Assembly: GCA_036898135.1 (NCBI GenBank)
Contig: CM072515.1
Coordinates: 22,939,700-23,003,699, forward strand
Direction of reading: 5' to 3'
From: Oncomelania hupensis
Lineage: Eukaryota; Mollusca; Gastropoda; Littorinimorpha; Pomatiopsidae
DNA: 64,000 bases
The position numbers were made by a program, and so were the translations under genes. Below are positions 15,001-27,370 of the stretch, piece by piece. The notes under the pieces were generated by a model, which worked only from the letters and a program-made list of their open reading frames with translations, did not search any database and had not been told where the DNA came from. The first letter of the stretch is position 1; every line of letters begins with the position of its first letter.

Positions 15001-15728
15001 AGCTTTATCCCATTTTCTTTCAGAATTTTCTTGCACGCCTAAACCATCGGGTTATTTCTTTATTGTAGAGTTTATTCCTTCTACTTAAAAAATTAAGAAA
15101 AAAAAAAGAACAAAAAACAAAAAACAACTATTGTAAAGTTAAAGTCAATTTCACAACAGCAGCTTCAAAAAGATTTGTTGTTGTTTTTTTTACTTCTTTT
15201 TTTTTCCTCCAGTAAACTATTCTGTTTGACTTAAAAGACAACTTTACTATTCATAAAGTAAAATTATAGAAAAGGAAGAACAAACGATTGATGTAGAAAT
15301 TTAATTATGAGGATTATATACTTTCTTTCGTAACAATAAGATGTGTTTCTTCTCTTCTTCTTCTCTTTTTATTTTGTTTTATATAATGTTTCTTTTCCTC
15401 TTTTCCTTTCTTTTGAAATGTTAAAGATACAGAGAGCGAGGGTTTCATTACAGAAGCGTGCGTCAGTTTGGGAGTAAAGAAACCGCGATTCCACTCACAA
15501 TAATATTCAGAGAGTCATTTTTATTACCTGACGAAAAGAAATATCTTGATGTGCTTTTTAACAGGAGTAAGTTATTTATTTTTAGCATATTACCTTGTTT
15601 TGTCAGTTTTAGATGGGTTTTAATGGTTACATTTATTCTTTTTGCCTTTACATTAAAATTTTTTTTTTGGCTATAATAAAGTGTTTGCTTTTATCTTCAC
15701 AGAACCTCATTTATTATTATACCTCTGC

Positions 15729-15734
15729 AATAAA
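15729..15734 (+). terminator. Candidate polyadenylation signal closing the T-rich region
   Basis: AATAAA sits in ctgcaataaagaaatc and is followed within about 30 bp by a TG-rich stretch (gttgtgttgaagatgtgtgg), the normal context of a cleavage site. It is the last such signal before the T skew disappears. Another AATAAA lies about 50 bp upstream. Confidence 0.4.
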
Positions 15735-15839
15735 GAAATCAAATGTATTAAAACACAGTTGTGTTGAAGATGTGTGGTTTGTATGACTTTGTGTTGATGT
15801 TGCATTTCTCTCTTCTGCATCTATGGAAATTCGTGTGAG

Positions 15840-15841
<2 letters not shown>

Positions 15842-15890
<49 letters not shown>
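15842..15890. repeat. (CT)n microsatellite
   Basis: A perfect CT array of about 48 bp. Confidence 0.97.
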
Positions 15891-15893
<3 letters not shown>

Positions 15894-16237
15894 AAATATA
15901 TATGGCTGCGAGTGTGATTGTTTTGTATTTGTCTATAAATACTCATTATAAGATCTAGTAATGCATGCACATGGAATACAAATAAAACCTTTACTACAGA
16001 AATCAACACATTTAATACTGGTAATAAAAAATGAAGAGGTAGGGGAGTGTGTGAGCTACAAACAACACGATCTGTAGGCATGTGTTGGTGTCTAGAAATA
16101 CATTTGAAACGCTTGCCATCTTATTTTATCAATCTTGCCACTGTAGATTGTTCTAACCTATAAAGGGAACAGTGAAAGCCCCAGTTGAAAACCTGTCTTG
16201 CCTTTGTAGGCATGACAGATTCACTGCGGCAACAATA

Positions 16238-16798
16238 CCCCCGTTGGAGTGCCGGGGGTTTCAGTATAAATGGTATCCCCACTTTATGGAAATTTAGTGC
16301 TTTAAATTCCCACTGTTGCTATCTTCCTCATATACTCTTTCCCATTCCTGCTCTCTCCTATCACTCTGCTATACTATCTTCTTCTTCGCTAGATCAATGA
16401 CCTACCTTTTTTCTTGAAAACTCTTCTTGGACAAAACTCCTTGTTTGTGTATGAGGTCTGTTGGATCAGCTTGGGAGTGTTGGACGCTTTCTGCTGGGTG
16501 GTCACTAGGGCTTCCTATGATGTTAGTATTTAGCAATATAGGCATTTTATATGTATATGTTTCGTTGATGATTTGTAATGATGGTTGTATTCTATTTTGT
16601 TTTTGTAACCGGGGATTCGCGTAGTTGAGGTAAACCCTCAGCCGTCCCCCGCGTGGGATGTCTTTATTGTAAAGTGACTGGCCGGTGGAGGGCGTTCAAT
16701 TTTCCCACTAGGGTTGTTTCAGCAGATCTTTTATGCGGATCGGGGGTTGTCCGGTCCTGATTTGGCTCGGAGGAGTCCGCTGGACCTAAAGCAACAAT
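16238..16798 (+). repeat. 575-bp dispersed retroposon family, copy C
   Basis: Full-length copy with the head cccccgttggagtgccgggg. It ends after the shared block cctaaagcaacaata with a (AATC)n tail instead of (TGTAA)n, suggesting a subfamily or tail replacement. A short shared string (gcaacaata) occurs at both ends, but it overlaps element sequence, so a true target duplication is uncertain. Confidence 0.88.
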
Positions 16799-16877
16799 AA
16801 ATCAATCAATCAATCTTATTTTATTTTTGGTTTATAACACGTAGGCTCAGAGAGTTTAGTCATAAATCTGGCATGGT

Positions 16878-17502
16878 TACATTACATTACATAATTGTTG
16901 CTTTAGGTCCAGCGGACTCTTCCGAGCCAAATCATGACCGGACAACCCCCAATCCGCATAAAAGATCTGCTGAAACAACCCTAGTGAGAAAACTGAATGC
17001 CCTCCACCAGCCAGTCACTTTGCAATAAAGACATTCCACACAGGGGACGGCTGAGGCTTCACCCCAACTTATCAAACCCCTGTTTACAAAAACAAAATAG
17101 AATACAAACATCATTATAAATTATCAACAAAACATATACATATAAAATGCCTACATTGCTAAATAATAACATCATAAGAAGCCCTGGTGACCACCTGGCA
17201 GAAAGCGTCCAATATTCCCAAGCTGATCCAACCAAAGACAATATAGCTAGCGTAGCTATATTGTCTTTGATCCAACAGACCTCATACACAAACAAGGAGT
17301 CTTAACTTTGTCCCAGAAGAGTTTTCAAGAAAAAAGGTAGGTGACTGGTCTAGCGAAGAAGATAGTATAGCAGATTGATAGAACAGAGCAGGACTGAGAA
17401 AGAGCGAATGAGAAAGACAGCGACAGTGGGAATTTAAAGCACTAAATTTCCAGAAAGTGGGGATACTATTTATACTGAAACCCCCGGCACCCCAACGGGG
17501 GT
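16878..17502 (-). repeat. 575-bp dispersed retroposon family, copy D, inverted, with TSD
   Basis: A minus-strand copy lying about 80 bp from copy C in opposite orientation. The 12-bp direct repeat atctggcatggt flanks it at 16866-16877 and 17503-17514. The (TGTAA)n tail, read as ttacattacattacat, is at the left edge and the G/C-rich head at the right edge. The element itself is interrupted by a 37-bp perfect palindrome at 17233-17269. Confidence 0.92.
17233..17269. mobile_element. Ultra-short perfect palindrome inserted in copy D, with 8-bp duplication
   Basis: Two perfect 17-bp inverted arms (17233-17249 and 17253-17269) surround a 3-bp loop, gcg. The octamer gatccaac occurs immediately on both sides (17225-17232 and 17269-17276, sharing one base with the arm). 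Other copies of the host repeat read straight through with a single octamer, so the hairpin is an insertion that duplicated its target. Confidence 0.8.
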
Positions 17503-17633
17503 ATCTGGCATGGTAATTTCGTTCTGTGGTAGGCTAATCTGAGGAATAAACGCACAATAATTCAGAAATCATAATAAAATTAAAATATGAACCAACACTA
17601 ATAACAAAGTAATACCATTAAACAAAATAGCTA

Positions 17634-17635
17634 CG

Positions 17636-17713
<78 letters not shown>
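17634..17713. repeat. (AAT)n microsatellite
   Basis: A near-perfect AAT array of about 78 bp. Confidence 0.97.
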
Positions 17714-17941
17714 GCTTTAGAAATCAAAGAATGACCTTGACCTTTAATTTTGTAAGTAGAGAATGGAGTAGTTCCCCTTGCATCATCAACCCCGCACGCA
17801 CTTTGAACTATCTTTATTACAGTCACAGCTACAGTTGTCTACTGCACAGTCAAATGCTCCATTATTCTGCTGTCATTTCCAGCAAAGTAATTTCCAGATA
17901 CGATCCAATATATATTTGTATTAGGCATTTTTATTTTACAA

Positions 17942-18621
17942 CGAAATGTGACCCAAAGGAAGTTAAATGATTTGCTAATAAAGGCCGCTGACTTGAAGCC
18001 ATCACACCTTGTGATAATGGGAGACTTTAATTTTCCAGAAATCAACTGGTTAGAAGAAAAAAGCAAAGTAGGGGAAGGTCACCCAGCAAGCAAGTTTCTG
18101 GAAGCAACCAAAGACGCCTACCTTATCCAACACCAGATGGAGCCTACACCCATTTTCGTGAAGGACAGACCCCAACCCTGGATGACCTAGTGCTCACGAA
18201 CAGAGAGGATACGGTAAACGAAGTCCGTACTGGGGTAGCACTTGGCCAGAGTGACCACGTCACACTGATCATCAACCTCTCATGCATGTTCAAGGAGCCC
18301 CCAAAAGAGAGAAGGCTAAACTTCAGAAAGGCAGATTTTGTAGGATTGCAGAACGAACTGGCAGCGATTAACTGGGAGGAGGAGTTTCGGAACTTGAAGA
18401 CAGGAAGCATGGAGGCTGTTTAGGCTGATGCATGAACTGTTAGTAAAGTATGTCCCTGGGACAGGCAGCAACAGCGCTCAACGCAAGAAATGGATGGATG
18501 GAGGTACTCCAGCTTCAGTGAGGAAGAAACACCAACTTTTTAGACGTTGGTTGCAGACTCGTGACGGACAGGATTACCAGGCTTATCTCAGCTCACGAAA
18601 CCAAGCATCAAGAGCCGGCAT
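17942..18621 (+). pseudogene. LINE endonuclease domain remnant
   Basis: The frame reads HLVIMGDFNFPEINW, the GDFN active-site motif of AP-endonuclease LINEs. Near 18149 a frameshift leads into the frame reading HFREGQTPTLDDLVLTN, and SDHV follows (Asp-His of the catalytic C-terminus). A second frameshift near 18400 leads into EAWRLFRLMHELLVKYVP. With two frameshifts it cannot encode an active enzyme as sequenced. Confidence 0.85.
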
Positions 18622-19420
18622 TAAGCCCCGGTCACACAGCCCTTTACGGCTGAATCACGGCCAAAGCGCGTCCAAAATTTGTTACCCGTGGAGTGGACGT
18701 TGTTACCCGTGGAGTGGACGTTGTTGTACGCGTTGATGTCGAGGTTAAGACGAGCTACGGTCGAGGTATAGACGTGGCAGAACGCGGGGAGAAATCTGAA
18801 CGGCATCGGACGCGGCAAAAAGTTTGTAGGTAGTGCTTTGTCAGTGATAAGCCGCTAAACACACGCTATTTCCCGTGATTCCAACGCGGTACATGCGTCC
18901 AATGACTGAACGCTAAACTTTCGCGTCTTACCGCGTCTCCCCAAGTTCTAATCACTGCCGGAACACGGATTACCACGCGTGTGTTGCACGTCTTTACCGC
19001 GTGTTTTACCCGTGGTTGTGCGCGGGCTAAAATTTTGAGCAGTTCAAAACTTTTTGCCGCGTCCGATGCCGTTCAGATTTCTCCCCGCGTCCTGCCACGT
19101 CTATACCTCGACCGTAGCTCGTCTTAACCTCGACATCAACGCGAACAACAACGTCCACTCCACGGGTAACAAATTTTGGACGCGCTTTGGCCGTGATTCA
19201 GCCGTAAAGGGTTGTGTGACCGGGGCTTGCAGTTCAAAACTTTTTGCCGCGTTCGATGCCGTTCAGATTTCTCCCCGCGTCCTGCCACGTCTATACCTCG
19301 ACCGTAGCTCGTCTTAACCTCGACATCAACGCGAACAACAACGTCCACTCCACGGGTAACAAATTTCGGACGCGCTTTGGCCGTGATTAAGACGTGGAGT
19401 GCTGTGTGACCACGGCTTTA
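18622..19420. mobile_element. CpG-rich foldback / terminal-inverted-repeat element with duplicated right arm
   Basis: The left arm (about 18622-18830) begins aagccccggtcacacagc. A central unique part follows (about 18835-19035), then two tandem copies of the inverted right arm (about 19035-19228 and 19229-19420), each ending in gtgtgaccnnggctt. The left arm has its own 20-bp tandem duplication (gttacccgtggagtggacgt). TTA is present at both outer borders and may be the target duplication. The element is rich in CG dinucleotides, unlike its surroundings. It interrupts the LINE between the endonuclease and RT regions; I see no transposase. Confidence 0.85.
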
Positions 19421-19425
19421 GGGCA

Positions 19426-20463
19426 AAGAAAAAGCTTGAGGCCACAGTTGCAGTGCAAGCTAAGAGAAATCCTAAATCCTTCTGGTCCTACGTCAAGACA
19501 AAGACAAGAACTGGAGTTGCAGACCTGAAGCGACAAGATGGCTCCAAAACATCCACAGACAAGGAGAAGGCTGACGTTCTAAATGAGTTTTTCCAGAGCG
19601 TATTTACCAAAGAGAGAGACGGAGAATTGCCAGACCCACCACAGTACGACTACGAGTCCGAGCTGACCGATTTCCAGGTGGATGTCAAGAAAGTCCGGAA
19701 GCATCTCGCCAGTCTGAAAACAGGAAAAGCCCCAGGACCTGATGGTATTCCACCTGTGCTGCTGGCAGAACTCACAGACGTTTTGGCACAGCCAATAACC
19801 ATCATTTGCAATAAGTCACTAGAGGAAGTCAGGATTCCAGATGAATGGAGAAAAACTAGTGTCACGCCAATCTTCAATCTTCAATCTGTCTGCCAACAAC
19901 TACAGGCCTGTGAGTCTCACGTGCATCCTGTGCAAGGTGATGGAAGCCCTGATCAGAGAGCAGTTGGTGGACCACTTACAGCGCAATAACCTTATCAGCA
20001 GAGAACAGCACGGCTTCACCAAAGGGCAATCATGTACCACACAACTTCTGGATACCCTAGACATCTGGACCGAGGCCTTAGACACTGGATCAAGCATCGA
20101 TGCCATCTACATGGACTACATGAAGGCATTTGACAGTGTCCCGCATTGTAGACTTGTCTCCAAGGTGGAAGTTCACGGCATCAAAGGGAAGGTCAGTCAG
20201 TGGATCCAGGCCTTTTTGTCAGGGCGATCCCAGCATGTTGTTGTGAACGGCGCCAGATCAAGCCAGGCAAAGGTGACCAGCGGTATCCCTCAGGGCAGCG
20301 TTCTTGGGCCGATCCTCTTCGTGCTGTACATCAACGACCTGCCTCAGCATGTTCAGAGCCATGTTAAGTTGTTTGCTGACGACACCAAGATCTTCAACCG
20401 CAGCGACGATGCCCACATTAAGTATCAAGTAAAAAGCAACACGGACTGGCCAAAAAGAATGTG
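19426..20463 (+). pseudogene. LINE reverse transcriptase remnant
   Basis: The frame resumes with KKKLEATVAVQAKRNPKSFW and continues through ADVLNEFFQSVF and KTGKAPGPDGIPPVLL. A short duplication (tcttcaatcttcaatc) near 19878 shifts the frame to NNYRPVSLTCILCKVMEALI. It then reads QHGFTKGQSC, YMDYMKAFDSVPH, GIPQGSVLGPILFVLYINDL and LFADDTKIF, the standard LINE RT blocks including the FADD catalytic pair. The sequence departs from the family after SNTDWPK and stops. Non-functional by frameshift and truncation. Confidence 0.88.
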
Positions 20464-20591
20464 ATTCGAGATTGCATTATATATACTATAGTCCATTGTT
20501 ATTGTATCATTGTATTGTCAACTTTACTTGCATGTTATCTTACCATTCACAGCTAACGTGTTTGTGCAGATAAAACACAAGTGAACAAAAG

Positions 20592-20724
20592 ATGAGGCTG
20601 AAAGACTTGATGGTAGCTGCTGTGACTACAGGCCTGGCAGTTGTAGTAGTGATGACAGTTATAATTTTGACCGCTGACTGTGATCTTTTCTTGTGGGCAG
20701 CAGACAATTTTGGAAAATCACCAG
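20592..20724 (+). CDS. DHRS7: DHRS7-like exon 1 (start codon, membrane anchor)
   Basis: ATG at 20592, reading [20 protein letters not shown] and continuing to FGKSP with one base left over, then the donor ggtatgtg. The preceding aaaag is an acceptable initiation context. A possible acceptor (tttgtgcag) about 20 bp upstream leaves room for a 5' UTR exon. Confidence 0.85.
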
Positions 20725-23700
20725 GTATGTGAAAGAAAAAAAAAATTACGGCTTAATTTCAGAACTTTTATTTACCAGTAAATATTTAGGTTACATCCTA
20801 CTCCTAGGAACATGGATTAAACCTGTTACCGTGCCAAACACTAACCCTAATTTGGGTCTTTAGCTTTACTTCCAAGAATACTTCTGCGAGAGAGGTGTTA
20901 GATGAAATCCAGTCTCCTAGGTATAGACATGCTCGGAAATATTATGGGAAACAACTTTTGGCCGGCTTGCCCGCATGTTCCACCCAGAGTTGACTAATGT
21001 TGGGCAGACATTCTTTGCAAACAAACACAGTTACTTGCCCAGTGTTTCCCACAGCTTTTTTTTCAGAGAGTCCTGGGACTCTCTGGTGCAAAATTTCAAG
21101 AGTCCCCTTACAAAATTTGAGAGTCCCCTTACAATTCCTACATTTACCTTGATTTTGATTACCAACATCACGGACACACAAATACGCCTCAAAGTCAAAC
21201 AAAGTTTAGTTTTCAATGCAACTTTATTGAAAATTATGAATAGCCATAAAACAAGCAACACAACGAAAGGAATACTGTTCTGATAAATGTTACAAAGGAA
21301 TCCATCATTGACTAGAGGAACCTTAAAATTACATAAAATGACCATAGAACAAACATGAAATGGTCATACGACAATTTACACACATCAATCTGCATGTACT
21401 GACAAATTGTCTCTGTAAAAGCAGTTAGTGTTAGAGGGGAAGTCGATGACCAGAAGAAAAAAAAAGAGAAAAAAAAATCAGTTCAACTGCGTATTACAGA
21501 CAAGATCATCATTGCCTAGTCTAGGGAGAACTGAAAATGATGATTCAACATTCAACGATTGCATCGTCTTCCGCATTTCTGCGGGTTATCGTTTTCCGTA
21601 GCCACGTGTCGAGCGACATGTTTCAGCTTTTCGGAAGCAAACAAAAAGGCTGCACATGCGTGTCAGCGCGGTAAGTGGGTAGGGGAGATCACCGCGCTTA
21701 CTCGGCTCGGCAGCACGATAGCTCAGAGGTGCCAGGATACATAACGGCAGAAAAAAAACAAAAAAACTTGCGTCCCTTGTGACGCACCTTTTTTTTTTCA
21801 TGCGTCCTTTTTCAGTTTTTATGCGTCTCTGACGCACACATGTGCGTTTTGGGAAACACTGCTTGCCTATTGCTCTGTCCTTCTCAAACCTTCTGGATCA
21901 TCCGAAAGGTTGATTTCAGTTGCAGTCCTGGCTAGCTCCGCTAGTTAGGCCTTGCACAACCCTGCAACCCCCCCTCCCCAACCCACCTACTCCCCTCTGC
22001 CCCCTTTTTCCAAAGAAAAAAAAGCTTGCAGCTCGGGGTAGCTTTCATAGTGTTCTGAGACGACATGCTAACGAGGCTGTCTGCCCGGATAACTGTAGGT
22101 AACTAAAAACACAACAAAAAGACAAGTTACTTCCCATTTTAAAATAAGGGCTATTAGCCAATATTTAATCTGAAAACTTTAATATATTTATTCGTTCTTC
22201 TATAACGCATTTCCAGCTGAAGAGCTGCTCAAGACGCTGACTGATACAGGATGTAATTCAGTCCACCTGAGGAGAGCACTTGCAGCATTTGGGCGCACAG
22301 TCTGAAGTCCAGACCACTGGGCAGAAGCCTGGGGATGGGGGAGAAGGGACTGAGCTAGTACTTCTATCCTATCCTATCCTGTCCCGTAACCCGGAGGTCG
22401 TAGGGGCACCACAGATGATCGTTTAACCAGCATACTCCATCTTTCTCTGTCCTCAGCAGCCCTGATGGCTTCGCTCAGTGTCAAACCAGTCCATTCTCGA
22501 AGGTTGTAGTACTTGCTTTTGGTATATTTGTGTAGCCCACACTCACCTATTTTAGGACATGAGCATCAGGATCTTTTAAAGTCGGTGTGATGAAATACAT
22601 GAGTGCACTGATTATAGATCTTGGTTTATACACTGTTCTGAAGGAGTAGGGGCGCAGTGTCTTGGTGTCTTTTTTTGTTTAAATTAGAAATTATTTGATT
22701 GCTGTTCACTGTAATACTTGGTTGTTGCAGGGAGCCTGGCAGGACAGGTCATATGGATAACAGGAGCCTCTAGTGGCATTGGAGAGGAGCTTGCTTACGT
22801 TTTGGCCGCAGCAGGCAGCAAGTTGGTGTTATCAGCCAGACGACAGGCAGAGCTACAGCGAGTCAAGAAACGATGTGTAGGTAAGACCTGTCACATATAT
22901 AACTGACCGTACAACATTATGTTTTGCATAGCGTTCATCCTTGCTGAAACTGATTGTATGTCACCAGTATGAATTATGAAAGAGAATTGCGTATGTTTTG
23001 ACTATTTAAAGATTAAGCAGTTTTTCACTGCCTGTTAAACATATTTATTAATAGTTAATTGAGCCCTGATCTTAATATGTGTACTAGAATTTGTTTTTCC
23101 ATAAAGCCTGTTAACTCAACAGCAAGGCAGGAGTCGTCGTATAAATTTTTCACTTTATTCAGCAAACACTAACAACTGCATACAAAATAGCTTTCTGAAA
23201 ATCACTTTTTTTACTAGCAGACAGTGCATTACTTATATAGCCTCTCTGCAATTTAGAGAAGTTTCAAACATTCCAGAATGACGCAAAATCACCCAATCAA
23301 AATAAATCTCGTTACAGCAACTACGCACTGTCTTACGTCTTAGAACATTCCTCAGTTTACACGCTTTCGCCAAATAGATCTGGAAACTTTAATCGATAGT
23401 AAACAAGTAATTCCTGAAAATTCTCAAAGAAACTACAGCAATATCGATCGACAAAAATTATCAATACTGTACAAAGCTTTTTCTAGCAAAAACACAGAAT
23501 CAAATCAAAGGTATATAAACGCTATTATTGCACACTTTGCATCAGAAAACGTTCTGAACTATTGAGTATTGTGCACGTCTCAATCGTAACACTCCCCTGG
23601 ATTTAATTTTTTTATTTCCTCTAATTCTCAGTCTCATTCAGTCATTTTAGTCAAGCTTTTCCTTGCTCTTGGGGTATGCTGTACAACTACAGAAAAATAA

Positions 23701-24327
23701 TATTTTAACTGTTGCTGACCCACAGTAAGTGAGTTGAAAAATTAGCTTGGCCATAGGTTGACCACAAAATGAGATTGTTTGTATATGTATCTAAATTCAT
23801 AGAAATATTTTAGTTAGGTGGGGATGTGATGGCGGTGTGACAAGTTTTACCTTTTAAAAAATTACAGATGTGAACATTATCACATGCAATTGTTTAGATT
23901 TTCACTGAAACAAGCAAGAGAATACCAGGGGATAAGAAAAAAAAATTAAAATTAAAAATAAGAAGAAAAATTTTAAATTAAACAAATAATAATCATTATA
24001 ATTTTGTTACTTGTGTAGTGTGTTTCCTTATTTATTTATTTATTTTTTTTAATCTTGTCTAAATTCTATTCTTAAAATAGAAGGTGATGAAACAGTACCT
24101 AGAAACTACAGAAAGAAAATTTCTATATAGGACAGAAAAATCATTCATTTGATTTTAAGCGCTGCTTTTTGTGCAGAAAAATACAAGATGCACTCTGAAG
24201 ATGTCTTGGTTCTACCTCTGGATGTGCTACAGTTTCAAACACATCAAGCAGCTGTTGATACAGTTCTCAAGCATTTCAAACAGGTTTGTACATCTTTATA
24301 ATTATTTATTATCCATTATTGGTGTTG

Positions 24328-24393
<66 letters not shown>

Positions 24394-25792
24394 CATACCT
24401 GTCAAGCTCTTGTGGACTCTTACTATAAGATTTTGCTTCCCATACCATAAGTTTGAACAAAATACCATAAGAAATGTGTGTAAATGCATGGATTGCCACG
24501 TTCAACACGAATCAGAATTAAACACATGTATGTACACGCATCATGCATAACGAACCAATCAGTCTTGTTTCAAATTCAGGAAAACACACTTTTCTCAATA
24601 CCTAACTGCACACTTTATTTAATTTTTGAGATGGAAAACAAATCCATGTAAATTGCTGATCGATGGGGACATGCTCCTTCGATTTTTTAACCGCACGCTT
24701 GTGTGTTTCGGTTAGAAAATGTTTGACAACGTCAGGTCAGCCTGATGCTGTAACTTTGACGGACTTAGTACAAGCTTTACAAAAAGCAAAATCTTTTCCG
24801 TCTGCCGAACTTGTGATCATCTTGTGGAAGTCCTTGTCATTCTCCCATTCCAGGTTGATAACGACCAAAGTACATCTTCACTTTTTTTGTTGGAGGTTTC
24901 GATTTATTTATTTATTTATTTTGTTGGTGTTTTTTTCTCCACAATTAAAAAAAAAACGTAAGATCTTCACTTTATGCCGTTAGACTTGAAAATCGCAAAA
25001 TTCCGTAAGAATTACGTCAAAAGTATAAGACCTGACAGGTATGTCATCATAATCATCATCATCATCATTATCATCATCATCATCTTCATCATCATCATCA
25101 TCATCATCACCACCATCATCATTGTTATTGAATTATACCACAGTAATCTGCAGAGGTGCCAACCAGTACGGATTGACCGTATTTAATTCCGGCGAAGTGA
25201 ATTAAATACGGAAATACGGTAGCTTTTATAAAAATACGGAGGAGAAGCTGCCGATCGTTTATTTTTGCCAGCGGTGCTTCTGTACTGCTTTCTGGCCTCA
25301 GAATAGTACTCCTGCACTCACTGAACGTCGCTGTGTTCAACAAGCTGATTTTCATGGTGATTTTAGAGTAAAACAAGTGTGGTGTTCAACAAGCTGATTT
25401 TCATCGTGATTTTAGAGGACTGAAAATAGCCTGCTGTTTCAGAAAGAAGCCTGTCGTTACTTTATGGTGTCATAGGCTGGGTTTTGCGATAAAAAAAATA
25501 CTGACAAGTGTTAAAAAATACTGACAAACGGGTTTGGAAATACTGACAAGAAGTTTAAGGGGTTGGCACCTCTGAATCTGTAACATTTCAGACAAGCAAT
25601 TTGAGCAAAAAAGAAGAAAGCAGAATATGTTGAAGTTAAAATATCTTAACTTCAGGATGAATTTAACAACAACAACAACAAAAAATATTTTTTAAAAAGG
25701 AAGAAACAATTGAGACATAATAATATTTCAAAAGCACTTTGCACACTTTTAGGAGAGTGGACCTTGATCTGCATGTTGAAAGTTGGAATGCT

Positions 25793-25842
<50 letters not shown>

Positions 25843-26033
25843 TCCACTTGAAATGCTCCAATAAAATCTCCATGTCCTTTGAGGCTATGCACGTGCTTGT
25901 GTTCTACTGCAGAAGATCTTTAAAGTTATTACTCCCTTAACCTGTACTGTGTTCTACCAGTATCTTTCGTACTGTTAGGTATGAGACCAGTTGTGCCGCT
26001 AAATTCACTGAAGTGTTTATTCCATTTAGCAGT

Positions 26034-26073
<40 letters not shown>

Positions 26074-27263
26074 GTAACAGAATTTCTTTAAGCATTTTGA
26101 TTTGCATGTCTTCTATAGTTTTTGTGCAAATAAGACAAAATGTACATAATTTTAATTTCAGTTGGATGGAGGGACTAACAGAGAACTGCTAACGTTCAAA
26201 TTTTACAATAACGATAAAACGAAACGAGTGTATAAACAAAACAAATGTTAACGCATTGCCAGCGACGCGCTTTACAAGTGCGTGATTTGTTTGTATGGTT
26301 GCCAGTGGAGCACGTCTTAAAAAGATTCCGTTATAAGCAAACCATCTACTAAAGGGAGAGTACAATTGGGAGCAAGACTATTAATTCCTAATTGGTTTGT
26401 TATCTCCCTTTAACTGTAAAAACCGAGTAAATAACTGTAAAACCGAGCACAGTAGTTTTGCTGTGAGAGTAATTTTTATGGGTACATGTGATGCATGTGT
26501 TTTACCTCAATTCCAAAATGGCAGCCAATTCTAATGACACTTTTATGTGTATTGATCTACAAGAATCATTCATATGCATTGTGAAACTTATCCAGAATTT
26601 ATTTTTAATCATTAGTGCAAAACTGACATGTTTTGTGGTGAATGTACAATGTATTCTAAATATCACATTTTGGATTTTCACGTACAGTGTGGATATTTGA
26701 GTGCTATTTTCTTACAAAAGGTGAATAAGTGTTTTTTCTGTGGTTTCTTTTTTTGAAAGTACATGCCATTACAAAAATGGATATTTTTCTATATTATCTT
26801 TTATATATTAGGTGGTTGAAGTTTCAAAAAAATATGTTGAAATTGTTCGTTTTCATGGGACTAAAAAGGGCAAACAGGTTCCACCTTCAATGAGTTAATT
26901 TAGACAAAAACAAGACAGAGCAACACAATGAGCTGAGCTCTTCTTCAGAGGGGCAGAACACCTAACAACAAAAATGATACTTCTCCACTCAACTCCCATA
27001 AAAGAATACAATACATTTCTGTTGTTGTTTTTTTTTTGTTTACATAGTATTTTGTGGGTGTAGATAGACGTTCTGGTGAATAATGCTGGACGATCACAAC
27101 GAGCGTTGTGGATGAACACGTCCCTGGAAGTGGACCGTCAGATGCTGGAACTCAATACATTGGGACCATTGTCCCTGACCAAAGCAGTGTTGCCACACAT
27201 GTTAGACAAAAAGTCCGGCCACATTGCTGTAGTCTCCAGCATTGCTGGACGCATGGGTAACGA

Positions 27264-27300
<37 letters not shown>

Positions 27301-27322
27301 GAATGGCTGGACGCATGGGTAA

Positions 27323-27370
<48 letters not shown>

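Larger units (their letters stand above)
17870..20463 (+). mobile_element. Decayed CR1/Jockey-type LINE, split by a foldback element
   Basis: The order is apurinic endonuclease-like (about 17942-18420), linker (18425-18620), an inserted foldback element (about 18622-19420), then linker and reverse transcriptase (19426-20463). The RT ends soon after its FADD catalytic motif, so the RT C-terminus and 3' UTR are missing. Upstream of 17940 the frame is degraded. The RT style (KTGKAPGPDGIPP, GIPQGSVLGPILFVLYINDL, FADDTKIF) places it in the CR1/Jockey superfamily. The truncated end lies only about 130 bp upstream of the DHRS7 start codon. Confidence 0.85.

Noticed and set aside
22718..22906. A short independent 62-residue SDR protein
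   Set aside because: The conserved part begins at the acceptor 22731 and ends at the donor after 22880; phases join exons 1 and 3 of DHRS7.
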